Positions 44,771 to 58,332 of a stretch of 64,000 nt of DNA are shown piece by piece. Positions within the stretch are counted from its first letter, which is position 1. Each line of letters opens with the position of its first letter. The stretch lies in NCBI GenBank assembly GCA_020631735.1, contig CM036158.1:87351248-87415247 (forward strand), written 5' to 3'. A program made the translations under genes and the position numbers. A model generated the notes under the pieces. It did not search any database, was not told the origin of the DNA, and was given only the letters and a program-made list of their open reading frames with translations. Origin of the DNA: Saccharum officinarum (lineage: Eukaryota > Streptophyta > Magnoliopsida > Poales > Poaceae).

Positions 44771-46543
44771 GTTGAAAATAAAAAGTCAACAAACAATAGG
44801 TGGATAATGAGATGGTTGTGAGCCAGCAAATAATAGGAAAAGTTCATATAGCCCACCATATTAAGGATTGACTATAAAAACATGGTATTATAACCCTTGG
44901 ATGGTTTGTAGAGCTATTTTTCCCACCATGGCCGCCACTGAATTACCCATGCTAGCACGTGGACCCATATGTAAGATGTGTGGGCCGGGATGGATGGTGA
45001 AGCTAAGCGCTCATGAGGGAGGTGAATTGGGTGCCTACTTAAAAACCTCAATGCAAGGCTCAAATGAAACTACTAGTAGAAAAAATAAACTAGTTCATGT
45101 ATGATGTGCACCTAGATTTTTCTAGTGTGCTTTAACTTACCCTTTAACCCACAAAGCGTTCGCACCTAGAGTCAATCCTACCAACTAACTACCTAATCTA
45201 GTATCTAGGAAGGTAAAGGTCACATAAAGTTTGCATTAGATAAATCAGGTAAGTATAGAGCAAGAGATAGAGAATGCAAACTTCTAAAGATGAGACGATT
45301 TATCCCATGGCATAGGTTGCCAAAACATAACCTCTAATCCATGTTGGAGATCCATCAAGTTACGCTCCTAGTCATGATATTAGGCTCGCCACCAAGACTC
45401 CCCGCTAACCAAGGCACGTGTCATAATCCACCAAGGCTCACAACCAACGACCGATTATTTTGGTGACCTTGGTGTCGTCTTCACTATGGAGTTTCTCCAC
45501 CAAGGAAGGGTTTTCCTCACCTCTCTCACACCAAGTCAACGCCACTTCACACCAAGAAGCTCAGAGATATTGGAAGGTCACCAAGACCTCAAGCACTATT
45601 TCTCACCAAGATACAAGGGCACAATGGCCCAAACTCTCAAAGCTATCAAGCTCTAAGGCCAAACCCTTATAAAGAGGTTTGGCATGTAATCTCTACCAAA
45701 TAATATTAAAAGCAAGAATGCTCCTTCAATCCCTCATTCCTTCCACCTAATGACAGGTGGGTTCAAGCTGCTCCTGGCCCCATGGCTGGCCAGGACTCTG
45801 GTAGCAGCGTTAGATTTTATTCATCTAATTGTGTAGATAATTCAAAGAGCTTGTAACAAATAGGACATAGTTCGATGGTGATAGAGGTTCTTACACCAAG
45901 ACTTATCAAGATTGTGCAACTCATGTGTTGAGTTGTGTTCGGTCTACTAGCTGAGTCAATTCTTGATCAGGTTTATTTGGTGGCATACCTGAATTAAGTT
46001 ATGTAATAAGCCCATCGCCATGCACAAATCTTGAGACGGGGGTTGTCTTTGGGCTTGTTTACAAGCATATGAAGTCTAGGGGATGTGATCCCTTGTAATT
46101 AGATTATTCAATTTGTTTCGAAGCGTATTGTGTCATTTTGGTCGATCTACCATGTCCAACAGCATGGACTGCATATAGCGGATGACTAGAAGGACTTCAA
46201 CAATAATGACAATTTAGGAACCAAAGAATACACCAAAATCATTTTAGGAGACCATCATATGCTCACGAGTGGCGCTCATCATATGCTCACGAGTTCAGTT
46301 GCCTAAACATGGTTGTGAAGGTTAACCTCCATGTCCATGTAGCCTAGTTTCCCTACTTACATATGATAAATCTTCTTTTCTCCTATTGCAAGACAAGGTA
46401 TATATATTTGCTACTAGTTGCTACTTGACCAGTAATAACCTAAAGTAACAGACATTTAAAATTGGAAGGAGAAAATATGCAATAGAGGAGGTGTAGAACT
46501 AAGGGAGTTGCAGTGGCACAACTAGATCGATCAGTACTATCTA
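44771..46543. other. Unassigned, probably repeat-derived sequence
   Basis: Low-complexity wording with many CACCAAG and CAAGG repeats (about 45380-45660) and no gene. The phrase GAGGGAGGTGAATTGGGTGCC near 45015 resembles grass LTR wording. No boundaries could be set. Confidence 0.35.
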
Positions 46544-46696
46544 CTCTCCCAATTTCCCGTTCTAAATTATAAGACGTTTTGACTTTTTCTAGATACATTA
46601 TTTTTCTATAAATCTAGACATTATGTATATCTATGTGAATAGAAAAAAATATATCTAGAAAAGTTAAAAACATTTTATAATTTGGAATGGATGCAG
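46544..46696. mobile_element. Stowaway-type MITE, degenerate, 153 bp
   Basis: Long inverted arms are CCGTTCTAAATTATAAGACG and its partner ATTTTATAATTTGGAATGG, plus TCTAGATACATT and AATATATCTAGAAAAG. TA flanks are at 46542-46543 and 46697-46698. The outermost bases are mutated from the usual CTCCCTCC. Confidence 0.75.
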
Positions 46697-48111
46697 TATG
46701 CAGTACCTTTGTACCTAGCTCGTGGTGATAGGACTCAAACTCTGTCCATGAATTTATTCTCTGTCTCTTTTTAAGTATTGTTCTCACCTATTGAGGAGTC
46801 AAATATACTCCACTTTAACCAATATATATAAGAGATTACTAATATTTATTGTGCGTAATAAGTATCATTATAATACACTTATTTGGAGATACAAATGTTT
46901 CTATAAATTTAGTTAAATTTTTAAAAATTGAACATACATGAAAATTTAAGCGACACTTAAACGGTGGTAGTGCGGATGTTAGGTATGCTCATTTCCATTT
47001 TAGTCAATTTACATAGAAAGGGAGAATGAACATGTGCTTCCTTGAAGTCGTCCTAACATATGCGTGCGTCAGATTAGCATCCGAAGCTGTGTTAGTGATG
47101 CAAGCAACATGTGCACAGTGCCGCAACCCCTCTTTCCGACACGGATTATACGATGTAGTTGTCCTTTTCTTTTACAAAAATTCAAAATAGCGACTTGGTT
47201 TCTTCTTTCATCCAAAGTACCACAAGGGAAAAGCTGCCGACAGCCCGCCATGCCATGAACAGCCAACTTTTGATTCGGAGTAACTTTGAACATTCTTGAA
47301 CCAGCATAGTTTGACATGGATCAGAGCTCCAACTCAATGTAAAATTTCTTTTTTCGAGCATGTACATAGTGTGTACTTTGTACACGTATGGATGAACTCA
47401 TCTCATGCCATACTACATTATTTGTTACAAAGATATAGAGTTTGCTTTGTCTTTGCTATAAGTCACTTCTCTAGTTATATTTGACCATATTTATAGAAAA
47501 ATGAATAAACATCTATGATATCAAATTATTCATTAGATTCTTCATAAAATATGTCATGATAATGGATTTACTTGAACTTACAGATATTGGCGCATTTTTG
47601 TAAAAAATAAAATAAAAATTGGTCAACCAGAGCAAAGCTAAAATGAGTTATAATTTAGAACCTCGCTAGGAATGATTACTCGTATGCCATGGATGCATTA
47701 CCACTAGCTAATCTCTAGTAGAATGATGCTCAAACAGCGAGCCTGCCTGCTCTATATTCGGCACGCATATACTTTTCTGATGGCCTTCAGGCCAATCACT
47801 GCCCTCCCAATGCACCGCCGGCCACTACACATATACGTATCACAGAATCGTTGGCTGCCGTTGCTTTATGATTTTAGCAACCAAAAGGATGTACTCCGTA
47901 GTTGAGTACTACAGTGTTAATCAAGATTAATTATGCATATCCTTAGCTTGTGATGCCGATGCTTACCTAAAGTAAGAAAGCTCCACCGCAGCAAGTGTGA
48001 TTAGCACACTAATAATGACAGTATATAACTAAGGCGTGACCTGAAATTAGCACTCAGATTCAGAGACGTATTTTATAACAGCCCGATTGCACACAGCCGG
48101 AGCTGGATCCA
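46697..48111. other. Intergenic with MITE remnants
   Basis: Segments at about 46790-46980 and 47465-47670 carry Stowaway-like internal wording (for example TTTGGAGATACAAATGTT) without recognisable ends. No gene. Confidence 0.4.
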
Positions 48112-48361
48112 GGCCATGTTTAGATTCTAGAATTTGCCACCAAATTTCACTATGCAAGATATCGACACATGCATGGAGTACTAAATGTAGATGAAATAAA
48201 AAATTAATTACACAGTTTGGTTGTACTTTGCGAGACGAACGTTTTGAGCCTAATTAATCAATGTTTAGACAATTATTATCAAATAAAAACAAATGCTATA
48301 ATACACTACAGTACTAAACGGTAATTCAGCCGACTCCAACTTGGACAAACTAAACGAGGCC
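48112..48361. mobile_element. Tourist/PIF-Harbinger-like MITE
   Basis: Ends GGCCATGTTTAGATTCTAG and GGACAAACTAAACGAGGCC. Interior words TAGATGAAATAAAAAATTAAT, TTTGCGAGACGAACGTTTTG and CTAATTAATCAATG are the reverse of those in the 44259 copy. Confidence 0.85.
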
Positions 48362-48499
48362 CCAATGGTAGAGACTCGTCGTACTGCGTGTAAAGAGGGA
48401 CCCACAAAGGCACGAAACAGTCGGCAGTCGCACAGGTCAAAGCAGCGCTTGTGCCGTAGAGCCGTAGAGGGTAGTATATAGTACGGTAGTATTATGTCT

Positions 48500-48725
48500 C
48501 TGTGCACGTGACACGTGGCAGCCTATGATTTTAGGGCACGTTATTTGAACGGATGACGTGTCACGTATGCATACACGTATGTACCGTCTACGCTTACCGG
48601 ACTGTACTACCGTACGTAGATGGTTGCATTTGCATGCCGACGGCGAGATATACTACTTGTAGTTTTAGCACGCGTGATGTGAGAAGCTACCTAGCTTAGG
48701 AAGTGCATGCTTACGTACGTGTGTG
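48500..48725. promoter_or_regulatory. Cluster of ACGT-core (G-box/ABRE-like) motifs upstream of the Lsi-like gene
   Basis: Within about 225 bp there are GCACGTGACACGTGGC (48503-48519), GGCACGTTA, GATGACGTGTCACGTATG, ACACGTATG, CCGTACGTAGA and TTACGTACGTGTG. ACGT cores bound by bZIP and bHLH factors are common in stress and abscisic acid responsive promoters. The cluster is about 1.0-1.2 kb before the start codon at 49680, so its connection to that gene is an inference. Confidence 0.4.
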
Positions 48726-48917
48726 TATGCAAAGCTGTTGATATCGGTGATATTTTTGGTTTATGATGTATACATATATGAAAATCGTGGTTTTGTTAAA
48801 TTTGATTGGCATTGCACTGCAGTATGATTCATTTTGCCTTAAGGGCAAATACCCTACTCAAACTGTTTTAGGGACATCCAACATTTGATTTCTCTCCCAT
48901 CCTATTCATTCATGACT

Positions 48918-49040
48918 GGCTTGTTCGGTTAGCCCGGATTCCTCCGAGAATGGTTTCAGCTGATCAAAGGCAATACCAATTAGGCAAGTAATCCGACTAG
49001 AAATCGTCCTAGAGTGATTCCGTGCCAACCGAACGAGCTC
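48918..49040. mobile_element. Small MITE, about 123 bp
   Basis: The left end GCTTGTTCGGTTAGCCCGGA and right end TGCCAACCGAACGAGCTC are inverted repeats. Non-coding. It lies 640 bp upstream of the Lsi-like start codon. Confidence 0.7.
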
Positions 49041-49679
49041 TAAATAAACATATGACCCGTCTAATTAGAGTGTAGCAGGGTTATCTCCTCCAACCCTGGT
49101 GTCTGGCGACAGCTCCGGAAGTTAGGATTTGGGTTTGGCAAGGAATTTGATGGGCTTAAATTTAGGGGCATGCAGAAGACTGAACCAGCAACGGGCCGGG
49201 TGCATGGACGACCATGAGGCAAGCCGGCGGTGACGCCGGTCGCCGCTAAGCGAGAAGTGGAGGAAGATGACTTAGCCAAGTACGGGCAAGGACGTCACAG
49301 TGATAGCCGGTAAAACCAGCTTAGCGTGTAAGCAGTAGTCGTAGTCAACAGTGGAAGCGGTGGCGGCGAGGTGGCTCAGCGGGACACGAAAGGGGGCATC
49401 GAATCGAAGAAGAAAATGGCTTAGAATCTGAAGACACCATAGGCACAGTTGGATCAAAATCCGCTATAGACAAAAAAAATCTCGAGTGCCAACAGACCTC
49501 GGACTTCTTCTGTAGGTAGCCCCCACACCAAGATATTTTACGTCATGGAGAGCATGCAAGGTCTTCCTCTGCCACTACTTAAACCTCCGGCGAGCCACCC
49601 CTCTGCTTCGTCAAACTCAAAGCAGAGAGAGTAGTTGCAGTGAGTGAGAGCAACAAGGCGATCGATCGATCGATCAGCC

Positions 49680-51806
49680 ATGACGCAGCTGGCGCCTCTT
49701 CCCAAGGTGGTGATGGGCTCGCTGGCATTCGGCGTGTTCTGGATGCTGGCGGTGTTCCCTTCGGTGCCGTTCCTGCCGATCGGGCGCACGGCGGGGGCGC
49801 TGCTGGGCGCCGTGCTCATGATCGTGTTCCACGTCATCAGCGCCGACGACGCGTACGCCTCTATCGACCTCCCGATCCTGGGCCTGCTCTTCGCCACCAT
49901 GGTGGTGGGTGGCTACCTCAAGGGCGCCGGCATGTTCAAGCACCTGGGCAGGCTGCTGGCGTGGCGGAGCCAGGGCGGGCGCGACCTGCTGTGCCGCGTC
50001 TGCGTCGTCACCGCGCTCGCCAGCGCGCTCTTCACCAACGACACCTGCTGCGTCGTGCTCACCGAGTTCGTGCTGGAGCTCGCCGCCGAGCGCAACCTCC
50101 CCGCCAAGCCCTTCCTGCTGGCGCTCGCCACCAGCGCCAACATCGGGTCCAGCGCCACGCCCATCGGCAACCCGCAGAACCTGGTGATCGCCTTCAACAG
50201 CAAGATCACCTTCCTCCAGTTCTTCTTCGGCATCCTGCCGGCCATGCTCGCCGGGATGGGCGTCAACACGGTCATGCTGCTCTGCATGTACTGGAAGGAC
50301 CTCGAGGGCGCCGACGAGGTGGCCGCCGCCGCTGGGAAGGAGATGGAGGCCGTCGAGGAGGGCCGGTCGCCGGCCTCGGTGCTCTCGCTCAAGAATAGCC
50401 CCACCGCCGCCGCCCAGCACCGCGGCGCCCTGCGTCAGCGCCAGAACGGCCACGACCACGACGCGGATGATGATTCCGACTCGATGATGTCGGAGAACAT
50501 CCCGACGAAGCACCGGTGGTTCATGCAGTGCTCGGAACACCGGCGTAAGCTGTTCCTTAAGAGCTTCGCGTACGTCGTCACCGTCGGCATGCTCGTGGCC
50601 TACATGCTCGGCCTCAACATGTCGTGGACCGCCATTACCACCGCCATCGCGCTCGTCGTCGTTGACTTCCGCGACGCCGAGCCGTGCCTCGACAAGGTAC
50701 GCTTGCGCACGCAACCCGGCAGGCAACGAACTACTTCGGCACGTGTGGTGGCATGCACATCTCATGCAGGGGTTGTGTGCAGGTGTCCTACTCGCTGCTG
50801 GTCTTCTTCTCGGGGATGTTCGTGACGGTGAGCGGGTTCAACAAGACGGGGCTCCCAGGAGCCATCTGGAACTTCATGGCGCCCTACGCAAAGATCAACC
50901 ACGTCAGTGGCGTCACCGTGCTGTCCCTCATCATCCTGCTCCTCTCCAACCTCGCGTCCAACGTGCCAACTGGTAAGGGCAGCAGATCGGATATATATTG
51001 GAACATGCATGCTCTTAGGGGCAAACGTGTAGTACAACTGAAGCACACTTGTTATTCACGTACGTATCAAAAGTGATAAAGCACACTTTTTTCACGTAAT
51101 ACTGCAACAACTGACAAAGCACCAAAAGTTCAATAGCTAGCTAGCTAGTGTGTGTGCGCGTATGTACAGTGCGCAATATAATGCTAACTTATATACATAC
51201 TACATATATGACACACAGTGTAAGAAACTGAAAGCGTATGTACGGGGCAAGATGGCAAAGGTTCCTATAGCTAAGATATTTTGTGGTTAACGATTTCTTT
51301 TCTTTTAACAACTAACAAGAAGCGTGAAAAGTAGTCAAATATCTACTTATCTAGTAGTAGTTACTTTCAAGTGTGTCGTCGTGACCACCAGCTCGTTAAG
51401 CACTAATGTTACTTCCTTTGACACGATATATTATTGATGACTAGTACATCGTTACGTTTTGACGTGTACGTGACACTTTGATACTGAAACTGTGTGGTCA
51501 TATGTTACTCATCACATATATCATATATCAGTGCTGCTAATGGGGGACGAGGTGGCGGCTTCTGCGGCGACGATCTCTGCGTCGGCGGTGACGCGGTCGT
51601 GGCTGCTACTGGCGTGGGTGAGCACGGTGGCGGGCAACCTGTCGCTCCTGGGGTCGGCGGCGAACCTGATCGTGTGCGAGCAGGCGCTCCGCGCGCCGCG
51701 CAACGCCCACGACCTCAGCTTCTGGAGCCACGTCGTGTTCGGCGTCCCCTCCACGCTCGTCGTCACCGCCATCGGCATACCGCTCATCGGCAAGATCGCC
51801 TTCTAG
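49680..51806 (+). CDS. Lsi2/Lsi3-like silicon efflux transporter, 493 aa
   Basis: Three exons: 49680-50696, 50783-50972 and 51532-51806 (1482 nt with stop), with GT-AG introns of 86 and 559 bp. The protein belongs to the ArsB/NhaD (CitMHS-like) ion transporter superfamily. In grasses the family members Lsi2 and Lsi3 export silicic acid from root or node cells, probably by proton antiport, and can move arsenite. Hydrophobic helices run throughout. The two inverted half-repeats each carry the family loop: FTNDT (119-123) with [14 protein letters not shown] (154-167), and NVPT (399-402) with [14 protein letters not shown] (437-450). A charged cytosolic loop (about 206-292) with an Asp/His-rich stretch separates the halves. 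The start of the protein ([14 protein letters not shown]) and the [14 protein letters not shown] segment seem closer to Lsi3 than Lsi2 in memory. The in-frame ATG at 49644 is rejected since relatives start just before PKVV. Confidence 0.92.
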
Positions 51807-52494
51807 CTTACTAGCTGCTAGCTTAACTACTACTACTGTACTGATTAGTAGCTATAGCGCGCGTCGATATGTCGTCCATGGACGAGGCTTCAGCAACAGC
51901 AAACGTCGCCGTGGTGCCATGGCGACTGGTGTGGTGTGGTTGATGGGGCAAGCTAGGCAATCAATTGAGCGCCCCTAGCTAGCTGCACACTCATGCATGC
52001 ATGCATGAATGAATGCATGCCTCAACTAGTGTACGATTGCATGTTTTTCAAGTCTCAGCGCTATATATTTGCTGTGTAGCATTATTTGTCATGCTTGATC
52101 TCTGGGACGACGACTGCCGTAAGTCGTCGATCGTTAACAGGGCAGCGGTGTCAGATATTAAGGGCGGTGTCAGATGTTAAGAAAGATGCAATGCGACAAT
52201 TAAAGCAGAGCATGCGGGAAGAACATTTGGCCTTAATTGTTTGCTGCTTTGGATAAATTAAATAGAATCCAGTTGATGATATGTAGTGACCAATGTTCTA
52301 GTGGGTATGAGAGAATTAGTATATATATTAATGCTTTTCTAGTCTAATATAAACTAAAGTCCATCGGTGGCATCAGCGTTCACTGTCTTTGCTATCTGAT
52401 TCCTGCTAATATATATAGCACTGTAGTTATATGTATGTCCCACTTTAATAAGGAAACAGAAAAAAAATGCTTGTTTTCTCTTTTGGGAGGAAAA
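51807..52494. other. 3' flank of the Lsi-like gene
   Basis: Presumed 3' UTR and spacer. (GCATGCAT)n-like short repeats occur near 51995-52020. No gene. Confidence 0.45.
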
Positions 52495-52768
52495 CATTGC
52501 ATTAGTGGAGATAGTTGAAATCATGATTAGCCTGCATCCAATCATCAGAGAGGATAAGGAAGCTGGTGGTGACTTCCCAGAACTAGCTGTGAAGCATTTG
52601 AGAAGAGAGCAAAATGGTGTAGCCCGTAAACTCGCCCAACTTGCAAAAGCGAACTGTTCATGCTGCGGCGTGGTATGGTCGTTTCTCAGTGTGTAGAGCA
52701 TTTAATTGCTCCGGAATGTAATAACTTTTCTGAGTAACGAATAGGGCTGTCTTTTCTTGGAAAAAAAA
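52495..52768 (+). pseudogene. L1-type LINE 3' fragment (RNase H-like end)
   Basis: The open stretch ending at TAG 52694-52696 contains FPELAVKHLRREQNGVARKLAQLAKANC. This resembles the REGNxVAHxLA end of the RNase H-like domain at the C terminus of plant L1 ORF2 proteins. A short 3' region with TCTTTTCTTGG and an A run (52761-52768) follows, typical of L1 tails. It is strongly 5' truncated and has no visible target duplication. Confidence 0.5.
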
Positions 52769-55700
52769 GTTTAAAGCACGATCATCACACCAACGTCGCA
52801 ACTGCTTGACCCCCTCCTCCTGCGGGTCACTAGCATAAAAAAGGGAGATCAGATTTCTGCTTCTTCAATTCTAACGAGCATTCACTTCTAAAAAAAATGT
52901 AACAGAACCGTCTAATTTATAAAAGTACAAGTATAATAGTAACCACCGAAGCAGTCAAACCGTCATACTTGAGCCCATATAAACCCGGTAGTCCGATAAA
53001 ATCATGAAGAATCTCAAACCAACCAACATACAAGCCAAGATCGTACATGATTCAACATAACAAGTTACATGCTACAACACATTTTACAAATAGTTCACAA
53101 GTAACTCACATACATCAGAGTTCACATAGTTATTACAAACTAATTTTAAATATAGCGGAAGCAAAGTAGTTTTAAAGCCAGCATCACACTTAGTTCAATT
53201 ACATGCTAGTTTCATGGCCATTTCCAGCAAAAGCATCATAGACGATATAATATAGAAGGGCCGTGCCCGCGGCCTTACTCCTTTCCACTGCTGGAGAGAA
53301 GCAGCTCTTGCAGTAACCATGATACACTATACCATCTACAACAAGGGGGAATAAACCCTGAGTACGAGGGATACTCAGCTAGACTTACCCGTCATAAACT
53401 AAAAATAAAGTGACACCAAGAAGTATGCAAGGCTTTTCAGGTGGAGCTAACTTAACAACATTTTGCATAAAAGCTGAAGTAATACATGTTTTGATAATTC
53501 AATTACTTTAGCAGCAAATTATACCTTTTAAGATTAAGCATATCTAGATTGGCCCCTGTACTAAAGCAATCACTTGATTTAAGCTAGAGCAAACAATAGT
53601 AACCATATCAGGTGTAGCATTTTCATACTCATCATAACCATCGTATTCTATCATCAAGTTACTACGATACTGAAGCTAGTCAAGTTTCTCACTATCCGGG
53701 AGAGACGGCGATTTGAATCGATTTCAACCAGCTAGGAATTTATTCCTAACACAAACTCAGACATACCTACGTCAAGGTAGTCTTAGGTCATCTTTGGTAC
53801 AACTCAGGTACAGTCGCGGGTAGGACCCGCGCCGCACACTTAGGGACTGACCAGCTACCAGGACGCTTAGGACTACCCTGCCCTTGGACTCACATCCAGC
53901 TCCCCTCAATTTGCGCACTTTAACGGCACGTGTACCCGACCTGAGTTGAGCTACTCGGCTTCATGGTTAGAATGACTTATCCGGCTAGCTAAGTGAGAGG
54001 CATGTGTTCAATCTCGACAGAAGTTCCAACAACGGTACGGTCCTTAATCGACACAGACGGAGTCACTATAAGTGACAACTAACATATAAGCCTCTGCCCG
54101 GTCTTCATTTATCCCACTTCACATGGTTCTTTTCCACGATAGCAAATATAGCCAACCGTGATCAGATATTCACCTATATCTCGCAAGTGACATGAAATCA
54201 CCCGACTTCTACCGAGCTAAGCATGGCTAAGCATATATTCGATCCTAGACCTACATAGGGTTCAAGGTATATATATATATATATTCTGGACAAGGAAGAT
54301 ATATGCATCAAGTGTTTCCATCCAACTCCTGCAACCTAATGCATCAAACATAAAAGACTCAAGTTGGTATTTATAAAACATAGGAGACTTAGAATGCTCT
54401 GGGGCTTGCCTTTGGAGAAGTTCAAGAGACCAAGATGAGGGCACGCTATGAGTTGCTCAGGATCTTGTTCGCCTTCTCCAGGCTGCTGCTCCTGAGGATT
54501 CCCCTTCTTCTCGACCACGTACTCCACCAATGGTCTTCCTTCCTCTGATCCTATATGTATAAATATGATGCATAAATAATAGGAATGCATCGGAGATGCA
54601 AGAGATGCACAAGGATGTACAAAGGATGATGTAGCTGACATGTATGACATGATGTAAACAGAGGGGCCGCTTATACACATAGTGTTCATCTATAGTAACA
54701 CAAAACAACTCATAAAAAAACAAGCTGCAAGCTTAAGCCACACATTTTCTGACATAAGACTTTCTAGAAAGCTTATGAAATTGTCTAAAAATTTCCTATA
54801 ACCATCTCAAGGTGATTCAACAATTATCATGGTCAAACAATACACTCTTTCAATTTTGTCCCGAGAGCAAGCAAATCAGACAGCAACTTTAAACAACTAT
54901 AACTCTCAAACCATTTGGCATATTGCCATGAAAATTCGACATAACCAATATAAGTAAGTTATCTACAACTTTGTTATAGACAAGATTCACAGCAAACATC
55001 ATTTTCATCATGCAATTAACTTAACAACAGAAACTACACAAAACAGCCCCCTTCCAATGAATTATAGAGCAAATAATATTTCACCGCATGCAAACCATCA
55101 AATCTGGCATCACCAATGGTACCAACAGTTTATACATATCATACACATGCTAGGAAACATCATGGTCAAGCCTAATTCAATTATTTAAATGCCTTTATTA
55201 ATTTACTCATTGATTATAGGTGAAAAAGAGAAAGGTTAATTTCTATGCACAGTAAATTCTAAAGAAATTACAGCAGCTCATGTAAGCATACAAGAGTCTA
55301 TAGTTCAAATTTCATGAGGTTTAGATACTCCTAGCAGCAGCTATAAAAAGACAAGTTTAGCACCATTAAAAACAAGCATTATCGTGATTAAGCTAAACAT
55401 AACAGAAAATGTAATAAAATTGCATGTTCAATATTTTTCTTAGCTAAATCATGTTAAAACAAGACCAACACAATTGGAATCACATCATTTGGACACTCCT
55501 AACTCCAGATATGAATCTAACTAGTTAAAAAGGATATTTAGGAGCACTTAACATGGATAAATAATACTGCACATAAAAAATCGCCAAGCAGTAGCTTTTG
55601 TGATTCTATTGGATAGAGTATTTCATAAGAAAACTAACAAAATTGGTTTCACTAGATTTGGACCTCTACAACTTAAGATATGGAATTTCAAAGTTGCATG

Positions 55701-57164
55701 ACAAAACTGAAAAAGAAAAGAGATTAAACAGAAAAGAAAACACTTCTTGCACAGGGGACCCTAGAGTTTTTGCTAATCAATCCATAGTTCAACCTTCACT
55801 ATTCATATGAGTCTACAGTTGTGCAGATAGGCCCCTGGAGAAGCTTCTATTTGAAGTGCTAGGTCCCTCTTCCTCTTCGGAACAAAGCAGAGCAGAGAAG
55901 CGGCGGGGTAGGGCCGATGCTAGCGGCGGTGGTGGACGTCGGCGGCGAGGGAGAGGCGTTGTGGCTTCGCAAAGCTTGTGCACTCCTGTGGAAGCCCACG
56001 GCTCAGCCGGAGGTGGCTTCTAGCCTCCTAGCCGCGTGCACCGGCGTCCGCGGTGGCCACGGCACCGGCGGCTGCACGCTACGACAGCGAGGAGAGGTCG
56101 GAGAGGGGTGCGGGAGGTAAGACGCTGCAAGGGGAAGGAGGTGGAAGTGGTTGTTGGCCGTGTGGAGGAACGAGGCAGCTTAGCTATGGCAGCAGTGGCC
56201 CGACGACCAGTGCGCTGATAGCGGCGGGCTGCAGGTGGCTACGCGATGGTAAAGGAGGTGCAGAGGAGGCCACGCGGAGTGGGGAGGTTGAGGGTGAGGC
56301 CGAATGAGGTGGAGGAGGCTCAGTGGATGAGCAAGGTTGGTGGCGGCGGAGCTCTACACGACAGCGGCAACTGCTCCCTGCTGTCACTGTTCCCGGCAAA
56401 AGGAGGAGAACGGTGAGGGAGAGGGAGAGAATGGCGAGAGAGACAAAGAGCGAGCGCAGAGGCGACCCGGTTTTCCCCTCGGGCAAGCGCGTGCGTGGAC
56501 AGAAGCCTGACGGCATGGACGCCACGCAGAGGCAGCGCCCTGCCCTGGTCGGCCATGCCACATCGCCTGTTGCCATTCAAATGCAGAGCCTGATGGTGCC
56601 AAAGCCAACTGAAAGCTGATTTTTGAACCCCTTAAAATCCTACATTGTGTAGTGGAATGACCAACCAATTGAACCATTGCGTAGAGCTACAAGAAAACTA
56701 CAAGTTTGCTTAAAAGAGTTTGGCCAAATTCGAAATGGTTTTCAAATGATAATGCTCCAAAGTAGTGCTCATGGAAATGGAAAACCAAAAGTTCAGTATC
56801 CACACTTAGCAAAAATTTTGGGGTTTCAAAAACAGCATTTTACTGCTACTTTTGAGCTCTGTTTGACCATGTTAGGCACTGAATTAGCTCATGACCCTTA
56901 AACGAAGTTTGTTCTACATAAGATGGACTACAACTTTTATTTAGGGCCCACTATCATGCAACACTCTAGGTTATGGTTCAACTTTAGTCAAAGTAGTAAC
57001 TTGAAAAAGGCTTTTTAGGGCAAACCACTACTTAGAAGCATAATTGGACCAAGTCATGAATACAAACATTGTTTCATTGGTCATCCTAAGTGTGTCTAGG
57101 GTGTTTTAGTGACCCACTAACACTCACTTGTATTACCCACACATGGCCCTAAGCATATATAACA

Positions 57165-57560
<396 letters not shown>

Positions 57561-57624
57561 AATGCACATGCCCATGTTCATGCAATGTAAGTGCAAATGC
57601 AAGCTTAACACTTGGGGTGTTACA

Positions 57625-58036
57625 AAGGGTTAACATATTGAATATGGTATTGGAAAGGTAGGATGCATAAGTACTCACTGGTATCTCGAGAGTACAAAAA
57701 CACCTCTGGAAACCTTAAAAAATGAAGGAAACAAAAGCAAGCACATTTCTGATAGCATCCTGCTGAAAAGTGATCGAAAATATATCCTGTTATTTACTCT
57801 TTGGGTCTGTTTGCTGCTTCTATTTTATTATTAGCTTACTTTTCGATTCCTAGGAACCAAACATGATCTTATATATGTAGTTTAGCTTTAACAAATATGA
57901 ACTGTTATATGTGTCTGAATGAATTAAGGTTCCAAATAATCGAATCAATTACCATGATAAAGTTAGTGCTGACAAACTCCAACAAATTCTACGAGTCCTA
58001 GATAAGGGTAAGTGCTGGGAAAAAATTATATGCAAC
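57625..58036. other. Spacer with a tiny TIR element
   Basis: A 65-bp inverted pair, GGGTCTGTTTGCTGCTTC and GGAACCAAACATGATC, lies at about 57803-57870. Otherwise nothing is seen. Confidence 0.4.
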
Positions 58037-58244
58037 GGTGCCACACCAGGCTATTCGTGCGACACCTTGCTGATGACTACCACATGTCCATGTTAGAATG
58101 CAAATCCTGTCAATGTTGCAAATCTCGTATGTGAGGAGATCGAGTCCTAATTGCTTAGTTGGTTGTTCGGCCGCTAGTTGAGGTCAGGATGCCACGCGGA
58201 GATCATCAGAGCGGTGTCGCACGAATATAGCCTGGTGCGGCACC
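58037..58244. mobile_element. MITE with 30-bp inverted ends, 208 bp
   Basis: The left end begins GGTGCCACACCAGGCTATTC and the right end reads GAATATAGCCTGGTGCGGCACC. The arms match over about 30 bp with few differences. No target duplication was identified and no family name is known to me. Confidence 0.65.
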
Positions 58245-58332
58245 ATCGATCACTTCAACTTTAGTCTTAATTCATCTAAACAGGTGAACTAATATGTGCG
58301 TCAAACTTTAGCTCAACTTCAATTACCTTTTA

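Noticed and set aside
49644..49679. Upstream in-frame ATG for the Lsi-like protein
   Set aside because: It would add a charged 12-residue leader ([12 protein letters not shown]) absent from remembered relatives; the ATG at 49680 gives the family N terminus.
49674..50765. Long minus-strand frame (363 codons) opposite the Lsi-like exon 1
   Set aside because: It is the antisense shadow of a GC-rich coding exon; the plus strand has a clear transporter sequence.
55917..56619. GC-rich open frames on both strands
   Set aside because: Low-complexity Arg/Gly/Ala-rich translations inside a repeat unit; no family recognised.
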